From: Acidobacteriota bacterium
GTDB taxonomy: Bacteria; Acidobacteriota; Terriglobia; Terriglobales; Acidobacteriaceae
DNA: 63,976 nt
Direction: 5' to 3'
Assembly: GCA_021778845.1 (NCBI GenBank)
Contig: JAJYBU010000022.1
Location: 1-63,976, forward strand
Shown: positions 39,466-47,512 of the stretch, in pieces
Position numbering within the stretch: the stretch's first letter is position 1
How the letters are laid out: every line of letters begins with the position of its first letter
The notes under the pieces: generated by a model
Database searches by the model: none
What the model was told of the DNA's origin: nothing
What the model saw: only the letters and a program-made list of their open reading frames with translations
Program-made: the position numbers and the translations under genes

Positions 39466-40671
39466 TTAGTTTCCCTGGGCGTTCTGTCCGGCTGACGGAG
39501 TGGGGGAGGGTGTCGTATCGGGCTGAGGTGCGAGCTTCATTCCCTCCTGCACCTTTTCGTTTCCCTCGGTGACGACCTGCTCACCGGCATCGAGACCACT
39601 GGCGATGACGATGTTGGGGCCGATCTCCGGTCCCAGTTTCACCGTGCGGATGTGCGCGATATTGTCGGATCCGACAGCAATGACCTGCTCCATGCCCTGC
39701 ATCTCTGAGACAGCGCGCTGCGGTACCATCACGGCGTTGTGCAGTACTGTGGTCTCGGCAGAGATGCGTCCGAACTGGCCGGGCCGCAGGAGATTGCCGG
39801 GGTTGGCGAACTGTGCCGCCAGACGGATGCTGCCGGTCTGCGCACTCACCGAGCGATCAACAAAAATGATGTGGCCGGTCTGCGGAAAGACCTGATCGTT
39901 AGCTAGCGTCAGCTTGAGCGGGATGATGTTTCCGCTGCTCAGAAGATCTGCTTTGCCGCGCGACTTTGCCTGCGCGGAGAGGCCGAGATATTCCTGCTCA
40001 CTGATATAGAAGTAGACCTTGATGGGGTTGAGCTGCGAGACCGAAGTCAGGACAGAAGTCGGATTGACCAGATTGCCAACCTGCAGAGTCGCTTGTCCGG
40101 CGACGCCGTTGATCAGACTGTGGACCTTGGTGAAGCCAACGTTGAGCTGAGCTGCGTCGACGGCGGCCTGAGCGTTGGCCACCGCAGCTTTGTCGGCGGC
40201 CTGCATCTGGATGTCGTTGTCGAGTTGGCTCTGCGCGATGGCGTGGGCCTGGGCAAGCGGCGTGTCCCGCGTTACATTGATGCCGGCCAGCTCCAGTTGG
40301 GCCTGTGCCTGAGCCCGAGATGCCGTGGCCTGATCGAGGACGGCCTGAAACGGGCGCGGATCGATCTCAAACAGCACCTGCCCTTTGTGTACCTCGCTGC
40401 CCTCCTTGTAATCCTGGCGGATCAGATATCCGGAAACCTGGGGCTGGATCTGCGCATTCACAAAGCCGTCGGTGGTGGCGACCCACTGGCCCATGAGGGG
40501 AACGTCCTGTCGGGTTGCGGTGCTGACCTGCACGGGTAAGGGGCCCTGCGGGCCACCCATTCCCGGAGGCGGCCCACTTGTTTTGCATCCGCTCAGCAGC
40601 AGTCCTACTGATGATGTGGATAGAATAGCGGCGAGCGCTGCCACGCTCTGCAGGGTGTTGCGGGACGTCAT
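39466..40671 (-). CDS. RND efflux periplasmic adaptor lipoprotein (AcrA/MexA type)
   Basis: A 401-residue membrane-fusion protein: lipobox 'LSGC' with Cys29, first lipoyl half 'DYKEGSEVHKGQVLFEIDPR', a helical hairpin (about 115-190), second lipoyl half 'SLINGVAGQATLQVGNLV', and beta-barrel domains. It bridges the pump and the outer-membrane channel. First gene of the operon; transcription would start in the 97-bp space shared with the divergent TetR regulator. Confidence 0.93.
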   Translation of the reverse strand: MTSRNTLQSVAALAAILSTSSVGLLLSGCKTSGPPPGMGGPQGPLPVQVSTATRQDVPLMGQWVATTDGFVNAQIQPQVSGYLIRQDYKEGSEVHKGQVLFEIDPRPFQAVLDQATASRAQAQAQLELAGINVTRDTPLAQAHAIAQSQLDNDIQMQAADKAAVANAQAAVDAAQLNVGFTKVHSLINGVAGQATLQVGNLVNPTSVLTSVSQLNPIKVYFYISEQEYLGLSAQAKSRGKADLLSSGNIIPLKLTLANDQVFPQTGHIIFVDRSVSAQTGSIRLAAQFANPGNLLRPGQFGRISAETTVLHNAVMVPQRAVSEMQGMEQVIAVGSDNIAHIRTVKLGPEIGPNIVIASGLDAGEQVVTEGNEKVQEGMKLAPQPDTTPSPTPSAGQNAQGN

Positions 40672-40721
40672 ATCGATGGACCTCTAATGGGAATACTTGC
40701 AGCTACTGGCGATAAGTAAAA

Positions 40722-40735
40722 ACATGCGTGTATGT
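40722..40735. promoter_or_regulatory. Possible operator between the efflux operon and its TetR regulator
   Basis: ACAT-GCGTGT-ATGT forms a short inverted repeat in the 97-bp divergent intergenic region, about 50 bp from the efflux operon start and 34 bp from the regulator start. The arms are only 4 bases, so this rests mainly on position. TetR repressors of RND pumps normally bind in this place. Confidence 0.3.
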
Positions 40736-40768
40736 ATATTATGCTTAAGGATCGAGGATGGATTCAAA

Positions 40769-41434
40769 ATGTCTCGGCAAAAAGAAACGCCCGGTCAAAA
40801 AATCGCCACCGTTGCGCCCGGGGGGAAAGAGCAGGGTTTGTCCCAGGGGTTGAAATCCGAGCGCACGCGGGCGGAGTTGCTGCGTGCCGCTGAGATGATC
40901 TTCGCGCGCGATGGGTTTGAAGCCTCGCGCATCGAAGACATTGCATCGGAGGCGGGTCGGAGCCGAGGTGCTTTCTATGCCAACTTCGCCAGCAAGACGG
41001 AGGTCTTTCTGGCGCTACGCACGCTCGCCACGCGACGCCACGCCCAGGAGGTGAGAGAGCGCATTGAGGGACTTCAAGGAGACGCTGCACGTTATGCAGC
41101 CATCATTCGCTACATCGTGGAGCAGATCTCTGATACGCAGACGCAACTGCTACAGATCGAGTTCAAACTCTTCGCGTTGCGACATCCGGAGATGCTCTCA
41201 GAGTTGGCGGAGAAGCATCTCGAAGCAAGTACCTCGGTGAACCGACAGGAGTTGTCGGACCTGTTTCCAGAGAAGAACGAGCGTCTCGCCGAGACGCGCT
41301 GTAACACGCTTGCGATCGAAGCGCTTTTAGAGGGGTTTGCCTTGAATGCGCGATTCAGTCCAAGCGTGCTGGATGAATCGCGCATTCAGGAGGTCGTTCC
41401 ACAACTGATGGCGCAGATCTTTGGCCGCACCTGA
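40769..41434 (+). CDS. TetR/AcrR-family transcriptional regulator
   Basis: A 221-residue regulator. The N-terminal helix-turn-helix is clear: 'RAELLRAAEMIFARDGFEAS' and 'RIEDIASEAGRSRGAFYANF' (about residues 34-73). The C-terminal ligand domain is divergent, as usual. Divergent from the RND operon, so it probably represses the pump genes and itself. I chose the ATG at 40769; an upstream in-frame TTG (40697) would put most of the promoter region inside the gene. Convergent with PEP carboxykinase (19-bp gap). Confidence 0.9.
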   Translation: MSRQKETPGQKIATVAPGGKEQGLSQGLKSERTRAELLRAAEMIFARDGFEASRIEDIASEAGRSRGAFYANFASKTEVFLALRTLATRRHAQEVRERIEGLQGDAARYAAIIRYIVEQISDTQTQLLQIEFKLFALRHPEMLSELAEKHLEASTSVNRQELSDLFPEKNERLAETRCNTLAIEALLEGFALNARFSPSVLDESRIQEVVPQLMAQIFGRT

Positions 41435-41453
41435 GTGCAAGTTCAGTACAGCG

Positions 41454-43301
41454 TCATAAGCGGCAGATCAGGAGTTCCCGCTCGTAGATCATCTCGGCCG
41501 GTAGATGGTCATGCAGAGCGAGGAAGAGTTCCTCGTGATCCATCACCTCGCGTAGCCAAGCTTTGCTGTCAACTTTCTGCAGCTTGGCGAAGGATTCGAC
41601 AGGCATCTCCAGACCTTCCCAGTTAACGTCCTGATAGCGAGGGATCCAGCCAATGGGAGTCTCTCGGCCCTGGGCGCGTCCGCGCACACGATCGACGATC
41701 CACTTGAGGACCCGCATATTTTCGCTGAAGCCGGGCCAGAGGAACTTTCCATTTTCGTCCTTGAGGAACCAGTTGACCTGGAAGACGCGAGGCGTGATGG
41801 TGAGCTGCCGCTGCATGGTCAGCCAGTGCCGGAAGTAGTCGCCCATGTGATAGCCGCAGAAGGGAAGCATCGCCATAGGATCGCGCCGCACCTTGCCCAC
41901 GGCTCCCTCGGCTGCTGCTGTTGTCTCTGAACCCATCGTGGCTCCGAGATAGACTCCGGACGACCAGTTGAAGGCCTGAACAACCAATGGAATTGCCGTA
42001 GCGCGGCGTCCCCCAAAGATGAAGGCTGATATGGGAACTCCGTCGGGCGCCTCCGATGCCGCGTGATCGAACGATGGGCACTGCGCCGCGGGGGAGGTGA
42101 AACGTCCGTTTGGATGCGCAGCGGGTTTGCCCGTCTGGCGACCGATCTCCGGGGTCCACTTCTCACCGCGCCAGTCCAGACACTCGGCGGGCGGTTCATC
42201 GGTCATTCCTTCCCACCACACGCCGCCGTCGGGTGTCAGCGCCACGTTGGTAAAGATCGTGTTGCGACTCAGCGTCGCCATAGCATTCGGGTTTGTCTTC
42301 ACGCTCGTTCCTGGAGCTACGCCGAAGAAACCTGTCTCAGGATTGATGCCACGCAGGCGACCTGTCTCGTCCGGTTTGATCCAGGCAATATCATCACCGA
42401 CCGTCCATGTCTTCCAGCCTTCGAAACCCTTTGGCGGGATGAGCATCGCCAGGTTCGTCTTTCCGCAGGCAGAAGGAAACGCCGCAGCCATATAGGTCTT
42501 CTCGCCCACCGGAGATTCCAGTCCGAGGATGAGCATATGTTCCGCCATCCAGCCTTCGTCGCGTGCAATATTGGACGCGATGCGCAGGGCGAAGCACTTC
42601 TTGCCGAGGAGCGCATTGCCTCCATAGCCAGACCCGTAGCTCCAGATCTCACGCGTTTCCGGAAAATGCACAATGTACTTAGTGTCGTTCTGTGGCCACG
42701 GAACATCTTCTTGCCCAGGCTCCAGTGGCGCTCCCACCGAGTGCATGCAGGGGACCACGCGATGAATGTCCTTATCGATCTCCGCAAACACCGGAAGCCC
42801 AACTCTGGCCATGATGCGCATGTTTACAACGGCATAAGCAGAATCGGTCAACTGTACGCCGATTCGCGACATGGGTGAACCGACCGGTCCCATCGAGAAC
42901 GGTAGAACGTACATCGTCCGGCCACGCATCGACCCCCGAAACAGGTCTTTCAACTTCTTGCGCATGACGTAGGGTGCTTCCCAGTTGTTCGTCGGGCCAG
43001 CGTCATCTTTGGAAAGGGAACAGATGAACGTGCGATCTTCGACGCGTGCAACATCCTTCGGCGAAGATCGAGCGTAATAACACCCCGGCCACAATGAGTC
43101 ATTCAACTTGATAAACGTACCAGTCTCCACCAGTTGGTGGCACAGGAAGTCATTCTCTTCCTCTGAGCCGTCAATCCAGTGAATGGCTGCCGGTTGGGTC
43201 AGTGTCGCCATCTTCTCGACCCAGCGGATGAGGTGAATATTCGTCGATAAAACACGTGTAGAAGTGTGTGTTGCGGCTGTCGTGCTTGTTGCTGTAGCCA
43301 T
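41454..43301 (-). CDS. pckG: Phosphoenolpyruvate carboxykinase (GTP)
   Basis: A 615-residue GTP-type PEPCK. '[19 protein letters not shown]' (about residues 278-296) contains the P-loop with the reactive Cys of this class; '[20 protein letters not shown]' and '[17 protein letters not shown]' are further signatures. It converts oxaloacetate to PEP (gluconeogenesis). The first roughly 20 residues are Thr/Ala/Ser-rich and extra to the usual start; an internal Met at residue 31 is a possible alternative. GGAGA at 43308-43312 supports the ATG at 43301. Confidence 0.95.
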   Translation of the reverse strand: MATATSTTAATHTSTRVLSTNIHLIRWVEKMATLTQPAAIHWIDGSEEENDFLCHQLVETGTFIKLNDSLWPGCYYARSSPKDVARVEDRTFICSLSKDDAGPTNNWEAPYVMRKKLKDLFRGSMRGRTMYVLPFSMGPVGSPMSRIGVQLTDSAYAVVNMRIMARVGLPVFAEIDKDIHRVVPCMHSVGAPLEPGQEDVPWPQNDTKYIVHFPETREIWSYGSGYGGNALLGKKCFALRIASNIARDEGWMAEHMLILGLESPVGEKTYMAAAFPSACGKTNLAMLIPPKGFEGWKTWTVGDDIAWIKPDETGRLRGINPETGFFGVAPGTSVKTNPNAMATLSRNTIFTNVALTPDGGVWWEGMTDEPPAECLDWRGEKWTPEIGRQTGKPAAHPNGRFTSPAAQCPSFDHAASEAPDGVPISAFIFGGRRATAIPLVVQAFNWSSGVYLGATMGSETTAAAEGAVGKVRRDPMAMLPFCGYHMGDYFRHWLTMQRQLTITPRVFQVNWFLKDENGKFLWPGFSENMRVLKWIVDRVRGRAQGRETPIGWIPRYQDVNWEGLEMPVESFAKLQKVDSKAWLREVMDHEELFLALHDHLPAEMIYERELLICRL

Positions 43302-43832
43302 AATTCGTCTCCAAAAATTCTGCAGGTAAATACTTCAGTAGGTTTCTCGTCAGATGTTCATTCGCCCATGGGTTTTTTGCAGTCTAATCATAGTCGGCGA
43401 GGAACATATGCTGGGTGGTATTTGGTCCAAGCCGCTACGATAACCGGCCAGCGAAATGGATGCCTGTTCGGGTGTCTCGATTCGCATCGATAGGATCTCG
43501 TGACTCCTCCCATCGAGTCTCGGTTCCTGAAATGAGCCGCAGTTGAATCACCCATGAAATTGAGTTCATGCGGCGCGGAGTGCCCGGCATTGCCATGGTT
43601 GTACCTTTACCGGTAAACTCAATTTGGGCGAGATTAGGTATCCCGTTAGGGGAGAGCTGCTCGGCCACAAATCCTTTGCAAGGTTGGATACAGGCTCAGC
43701 CTCTAGTGCTTTGTTCGATTGACACCACTTACGACTTGATTTCATTGAAATGGGTGGCATAGTCGAAGCGGGTGTTGCAGCATTCCTGGCAGTTGCTATC
43801 GTTGCAAAGGATTGAGCCTGAATGGCTTAAGC
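43302..43832. other. Intergenic stretch between PEPCK and tRNA-Ser
   Basis: Apart from the PEPCK ribosome-binding site (43308-43312) and presumably its promoter, I see no gene here. Short open frames on both strands show no recognisable protein and no consistent codon use. The base composition becomes less GC-rich from about here. Confidence 0.5.
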
Positions 43833-43924
43833 GGAGAGTTGGCAGAGCCCGGTTGAATGCACCTGACTCGAAATCAGACATAGTCGCAAGGCTATCGGGG
43901 GTTCGAATCCCTCACTCTCCGCCA
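43833..43924 (+). tRNA. tRNA-Ser (anticodon CGA)
   Basis: A 92-base tRNA with a 7-bp acceptor stem (GGAGAGT / ACTCTCC), discriminator G and encoded CCA (43922-43924). The anticodon loop CTCGAAA (43867-43873) gives anticodon CGA, reading UCG codons. The long variable arm (about 43879-43896, ATAG...CTAT stem) is the class II feature of serine tRNAs. The T-arm has the TTCGAAT loop. One C/A mismatch is seen at the outer end of the anticodon stem. tRNA-Ser genes are frequent integration sites; accessory DNA follows on the right. Confidence 0.92.
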
Positions 43925-44221
43925 GTTTTCACTTATCTATATAGATCTGAACTTAATATGCAGATAATGTTGAACTTACATGCGTTCTCCTGCGTGCATT
44001 CAGTCTCTGTTGTCTCCGGGATTCGCTGTAGTTCTGCGTGTATGCATGCCAATAGAATTGGCGGAGTTTTGGATCGCAGATTCCGACGTGCTATATGATT
44101 GCCGACCAGCAGTGGCATGCCGATCAAACGAATTGGAGCGCTACCGTGTCTGGGAACGGACACGACTTGTAAGATTGTCCCTAGCCTCGAAACACGGAGC
44201 TTATCGTAGCCTAATCCAAAC
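43925..44221. other. Stretch right of tRNA-Ser without recognisable genes
   Basis: It begins with a perfect 12-bp palindrome ATCTATATAGAT (43935-43946) 11 bases after the tRNA. The rest has open frames on both strands but no protein I recognise; it may be decayed coding sequence or integration-site debris. I found no second copy of the tRNA 3' end in the window. Confidence 0.35.
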
Positions 44222-44228
44222 GGGGGTT

Positions 44229-44530
44229 CCCCCGGCTCTGCCGGGAAGGCAGTAGAAGTTTGACATATACGGGAGTCACTCAGAGACTCCTTGTCGTGAG
44301 CCGCCAAGCGCACGTACAAGGAGAGACTGGATGGATGAGTTCGAGAGCCTGAGCCACTCGAAGGGAATATATCCGCAACCAAGAGAAGGAGGATCAGCGG
44401 ATCGACCAGATGAACCTCTGGAAATGACCTTGCCACCTTCAAGGTGGCGCAACTCAATCGGGGCCGCGTTAGCGACCCCCAAAGCCGCTTCGAGCGGCTC
44501 ACAAAAGAAAGCCCCCGGCTCTGCCGGGGG
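44229..44530 (+). mobile_element. Internally deleted IS200/IS605-type element (non-autonomous relic)
   Basis: Both ends carry the same hairpin core CCCCCGGCTCTGCCGGG (44229-44245 and, extended to 8-bp arms, 44512-44530). Between them lie the remains of a Y1-transposase gene and two more hairpins: GCCACCTT/AAGGTGGC (44432-44448) and GCCGCT/AGCGGC (44484-44498). Subterminal hairpins rather than inverted-repeat ends are the mark of the IS200/IS605 family. With only about 30 codons of transposase left it cannot move by itself, but it could be mobilised by a full copy elsewhere. Exact ends are uncertain. Confidence 0.7.
44331..44427 (+). pseudogene. IS200/IS605 family transposase remnant (N- and C-termini only)
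   Basis: Codons 44331-44363 read MDEFESLSHSK, the usual beginning of an IS200-type transposase. From 44365, in a frame shifted by one base, the sequence reads EYIRNQEKEDQR...MNLWK and stops at 44425-44427, which is the usual end of the same family. The catalytic middle (HUH motif and tyrosine, roughly 110-120 residues) is missing. The junction lies at 44364. The family assignment is from memory of the conserved termini. Confidence 0.72.
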
Positions 44531-44534
44531 ATAC

Positions 44535-44828
44535 CTACTCGGCATACGCGCCTCCCGCCATGCTATAGCCAAAGACCTCATCGCCTTCCTTGAAATTCGT
44601 GACACCCTCACCAACGCTTTCGACAGTCCCCGAAATATCGCCGCCAGGAGTCCACGGAAGATGCAGAGGAAAAGTCTGGCGCATGACTCCCGAGGCCCGG
44701 CCTGGATCGATGGGGTTGAAGTTCGTCGCAAGGTTGCGAACTACGACTTGCCTGAGGCCTGCAACTGGAGGTTCGATTTCATCCAACCGGAGCGGGCCGC
44801 CGTACTCGTGAATACGTAATGCTCTCAT
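44535..44828 (-). pseudogene. Truncated zinc-type alcohol dehydrogenase / quinone oxidoreductase
   Basis: The 97 residues match the N-terminal GroES-like domain of medium-chain dehydrogenases: 'MRALRIHEYGGPLRLDEIE', 'LATNFNPIDPGRASG', 'PWTPGGDISGTVESVGEGV' and 'FKEGDEVFGY'. The frame stops right after 'AGGAYAE', where the family normally continues into the NADP-binding domain, and the stop lies within a few bases of the IS200-type relic. The remaining two thirds of the gene is not found on the other side, so insertion was accompanied or followed by deletion. Same strand as the NmrA-type reductase 54 bp upstream. Confidence 0.8.
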
Positions 44829-44882
44829 GACAGGTTCCTCTTGTACCGTTGCTGTGTGTCGTAGGGGACTCGCTGGGGCGGA

Positions 44883-45746
44883 TTACGCCTTCCACATTGC
44901 CGCTGTTTGAGCGGCAAAATCTTCATAGCTGCGCGGCGTATGTCCCAGAAGCTTGGTAAGCCGGGCAACTTCTGTTTCCGTTGACTCAAAGCCGCGATCG
45001 AAGTAGCCTTGGAACATCATGCGAAGATCGTAGGCACTCCAACTCGGCATCCGGGAGCGCATGGTTTGCTCCCATTGATCGAAGTTATGTCCGGTGTATT
45101 TGATCTCCCGGCCCAGCAGCTTGCTCCACATAGCGGCATTACTGGGACCGCTGATCGTCGCTGGCGCAACGATGTCGTAGGTCTGACCGTCGTGCCCATC
45201 TTCCGTGAGAGAAATAGCGGCAGCTTCCGCGATATCGCGAACGTCCGCCGCCGCAATCCCCGCCGTGCCAATGGGCATCGGATAAACTCCTGCTCCCACC
45301 AGTGCATCTTTCAGATGCAGGTCGTTCTGAATGTAATAGCCCGGGCGCAGAATAGTGTAGGAAACACCGAACTCGCGCAGCGCACTCTCTACTGCAAGCT
45401 TCGATGCAAAGTGCGGCACATCGCGGAATTGGTCTACCTTGAAGACCGACAAATAAGTCACATGGTTGATGCCCATTCGCTTTGCCACGCCATAGGCAAT
45501 CAAGGCTTGCGTCAGTTCGTCTGTCGCGACGGCATTCAATAAGAAAAGTTTATCCACTCCTTGCAATGCCTGTTCCACTGAGCCCGGATCGAGCAGATCT
45601 CCGATCGCTAGTTCCACTCCCGCAGGAAGTTTGTCTCCTTCGGGCTGCTTGCGGGCCAATACACGCACCTCCGCACCTCGCTTGAGCAGTTCCGTGACCA
45701 CCGCTCCGCCTACATTGCCTGTACCGCCTGTTACCAGGATCTTCAT
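44883..45746 (-). CDS. NmrA/SDR-type NAD(P)-dependent reductase
   Basis: A 287-residue atypical short-chain dehydrogenase with the Rossmann motif 'ILVTGGTGNVGGAVV' (residues 3-17) and 'RPGYYIQNDLHLKDAL' near 134-149, typical of NmrA-like and quinone-oxidoreductase-2-like proteins. The classical YxxxK pair is not evident, so it may sense NAD(P) state or reduce quinones. It is divergent from a LysR regulator across 210 bp and was probably co-transcribed with the now truncated dehydrogenase, as in redox-stress modules. Substrate unknown. Confidence 0.87.
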   Translation of the reverse strand: MKILVTGGTGNVGGAVVTELLKRGAEVRVLARKQPEGDKLPAGVELAIGDLLDPGSVEQALQGVDKLFLLNAVATDELTQALIAYGVAKRMGINHVTYLSVFKVDQFRDVPHFASKLAVESALREFGVSYTILRPGYYIQNDLHLKDALVGAGVYPMPIGTAGIAAADVRDIAEAAAISLTEDGHDGQTYDIVAPATISGPSNAAMWSKLLGREIKYTGHNFDQWEQTMRSRMPSWSAYDLRMMFQGYFDRGFESTETEVARLTKLLGHTPRSYEDFAAQTAAMWKA

Positions 45747-45863
45747 GTCGTCTCCTTTGGGTTCCTGCCCGACGTTTGAATCTGCTCTGCAGTTTCATAA
45801 CGTACGTCTTTGCTATAAGAGACGCTCGTTGTAGCACCCGCGAAGCACTGTTTTATGCAAAGC

Positions 45864-45880
45864 TGTGTTGCACTAACACA
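45864..45880. promoter_or_regulatory. Palindrome in the LysR/reductase divergent promoter
   Basis: TGTGTT-GCACT-AACACA is a perfect 6-bp dyad with a 5-base centre, 77 bp upstream of the LysR gene and 118 bp upstream of the reductase. LysR proteins bind interrupted dyads of this size in the intergenic space they share with a divergent target gene, so this is a good candidate operator. Confidence 0.5.
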
Positions 45881-45956
45881 ACACCAAGTAGAATGAACCA
45901 TGCATCGCGGCTGGCCTGCTCAGAGCAGCCCACTCAGATCGTGATTCGGAGGTTCC

Positions 45957-46910
45957 ATGGATATTCCCGACCTCAATGATGTACGTACCTTCGTCGCGGT
46001 CGGCCAGGAAGGCACACTGACGGCTGCGGCCAAAGAACTAAAGCTGCCTACCTCGACCGTGAGCCGCGCATTGACTCGTCTGGAAAAGCACCTTAATGTC
46101 TTGCTCGTCCAGCGGAGTCCGCGAGGCCTTGTCGTGACGGACTTCGGCAAGGAGTACCTGCAGACCTGCAAACGAGCGCTGCGCACACTAAAGGATGGAG
46201 GAGAGTCGTTGGAGAGCCATCGCGAACGGCCAAGCGGTCTTATCAAGGTCGCTTGTCCCATCACCATGGCCCGGTCCATCTTTGCTCCATTGCTACCTGA
46301 TCTACTCGGGCGCTACCCGGAATTGCGGGTCGAATTAGAACCGTACAGCTCCGGCTGGGACCAGGAACCGCGAGAGGACGTGGATGTGTTCTTCAAGGTG
46401 CGAGCGCCTCGTGATTCCATCCGCCGTGTCCGACCCTATCCAGGAACCAAACGAGGGCTCTTCGCGAGCCAGGAATATGTAAAGTCGCGGGGTAATGCAG
46501 CCACGCCTGATGATCTCGTCGCGCATACCTGCATCGGCTCCGGAACATGGAAGTTAACCCGAGGTTTAAAGGTTGCTGCTCCGAATATTTTGTTCAGAGT
46601 TGTAGCCAGCGATCCCGTCGTCCATCTAGATCTTGCGCTGAGTGGATTCGGCATCGCAATCCTGCCGCTGTACATGGCCAAGCGGCCCGGCACGCGCAAC
46701 AGGCTGATGCCTATATTGCCACTCTGGAACCCGGAGCCAATCACCCTTTGTGCCCTCTTCTCTGGCCCGGCACGCCTCACTCCGAAAGTCCAAGTACTAC
46801 TGGACTTCCTGGCTGAGTACATCGGAACCGATCGCGATCCTCGCCTTCATAGCGTTCCAGCCAAAGGTTTGTTTACCGAACCCACAGTTGAGCCAACATC
46901 AGGTCCGTAG
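45957..46910 (+). CDS. LysR-family transcriptional regulator
   Basis: A 317-residue regulator with the N-terminal winged HTH: 'TAAAKELKLPTSTVSRALTR' (about residues 22-41) followed by 'LEKHLNVLLVQRSPRGL'. The C-terminal half is the periplasmic-binding-like effector domain ('IKVACPITMARSIFAPLLPD' to about residue 290). It ends with a polar tail. Divergent orientation points to the NmrA-type reductase and the truncated dehydrogenase as targets. The effector cannot be predicted. Confidence 0.9.
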   Translation: MDIPDLNDVRTFVAVGQEGTLTAAAKELKLPTSTVSRALTRLEKHLNVLLVQRSPRGLVVTDFGKEYLQTCKRALRTLKDGGESLESHRERPSGLIKVACPITMARSIFAPLLPDLLGRYPELRVELEPYSSGWDQEPREDVDVFFKVRAPRDSIRRVRPYPGTKRGLFASQEYVKSRGNAATPDDLVAHTCIGSGTWKLTRGLKVAAPNILFRVVASDPVVHLDLALSGFGIAILPLYMAKRPGTRNRLMPILPLWNPEPITLCALFSGPARLTPKVQVLLDFLAEYIGTDRDPRLHSVPAKGLFTEPTVEPTSGP

Positions 46911-47321
46911 CGACGGCCTCAAGTCGAACGCTGCCGCAAACTGCTGCAACGCAACCGCTCAAAACGCTCAAAGCAAAAGCTGCAGCGCCCCAGCATGTTT
47001 CTTTATCAGCCGGGCTGCGTGTCCCTCTTGGTATAGCCGCCACCGAACTTTTCGGAAGCGATGGAGATAGCTCCCACTACTCCATTATGCCCAGGAGAAT
47101 TCTGGACATAATGCATGATCTCCGCGTCGAATCAACAATCCCCGTCCAAAACGGAGAATCGCCTCCCTACGCGTACGGAGTCTTTATTCCGAAAGAATCA
47201 TTTGTAAACTTCTGAGCCAATGGACGGTGTCACTAAGGGGAGTACTAACACCGCATAACATTCATCGACGATCCAATTGTGCTTATTCAAAATCAATGAG
47301 TTAGATGGTGCAAACACCAAG

Positions 47322-47335
47322 TAACAGTCATTGAC
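47322..47335 (+). promoter_or_regulatory. Motif TAACAGTCATTGAC upstream of the sulfatase
   Basis: This 14-mer differs by one base from the reverse complement of 54406-54419, upstream of the TonB-dependent receptor. It lies 178 bp before the sulfatase start. Sharing between the two main promoter regions of the locus makes it a candidate binding site for a common regulator. Confidence 0.4.
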
Positions 47336-47393
47336 AACGCATAGCCTTGTCAAAACGTGATGCTGCGTCCAGTATTCAAAGGAATCACCGTTC

Positions 47394-47416
47394 ATCTAGA
47401 AAGTCATCTTCTAGAT
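47394..47416. promoter_or_regulatory. Perfect dyad ATCTAGAA-N7-TTCTAGAT upstream of the sulfatase
   Basis: Two 8-base arms with a 7-base centre, ending 97 bp before the sulfatase ATG. It could be an operator for a dimeric regulator or an RNA hairpin in the leader. There is no T-run, so a terminator is unlikely. Confidence 0.45.
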
Positions 47417-47512
47417 CAAAGCAAATAGCTCAAGAATGATGGCTCGAAATCCAAGATTGTTCAAAGGCTAAGGTGTACATCTTAGAGCAACCCTAAACTT
47501 GAAAGGCAAGAG

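Larger units (their letters stand above)
46911..47512. other. 602-bp intergenic region upstream of the sulfatase
   Basis: One plus-strand frame is open from about 46889 to a stop at 47213-47215 and reads like protein near its end ('YSIMPRRILDIMHDLRVES', 'PYAYGVFIPKESFVNF'). It has no good start or ribosome-binding site before an internal ATG, so it may be the 3' remnant of a lost gene. The rest (47216-47512) is AT-richer and holds two possible regulatory sites (47322-47335 and 47394-47416). Confidence 0.4.

Noticed and set aside
44331..44819. A 162-codon plus-strand frame starting at the transposase remnant
   Set aside because: After the first 11 codons it reads out of frame through the element and antisense to the dehydrogenase fragment, so it is a chance fusion.
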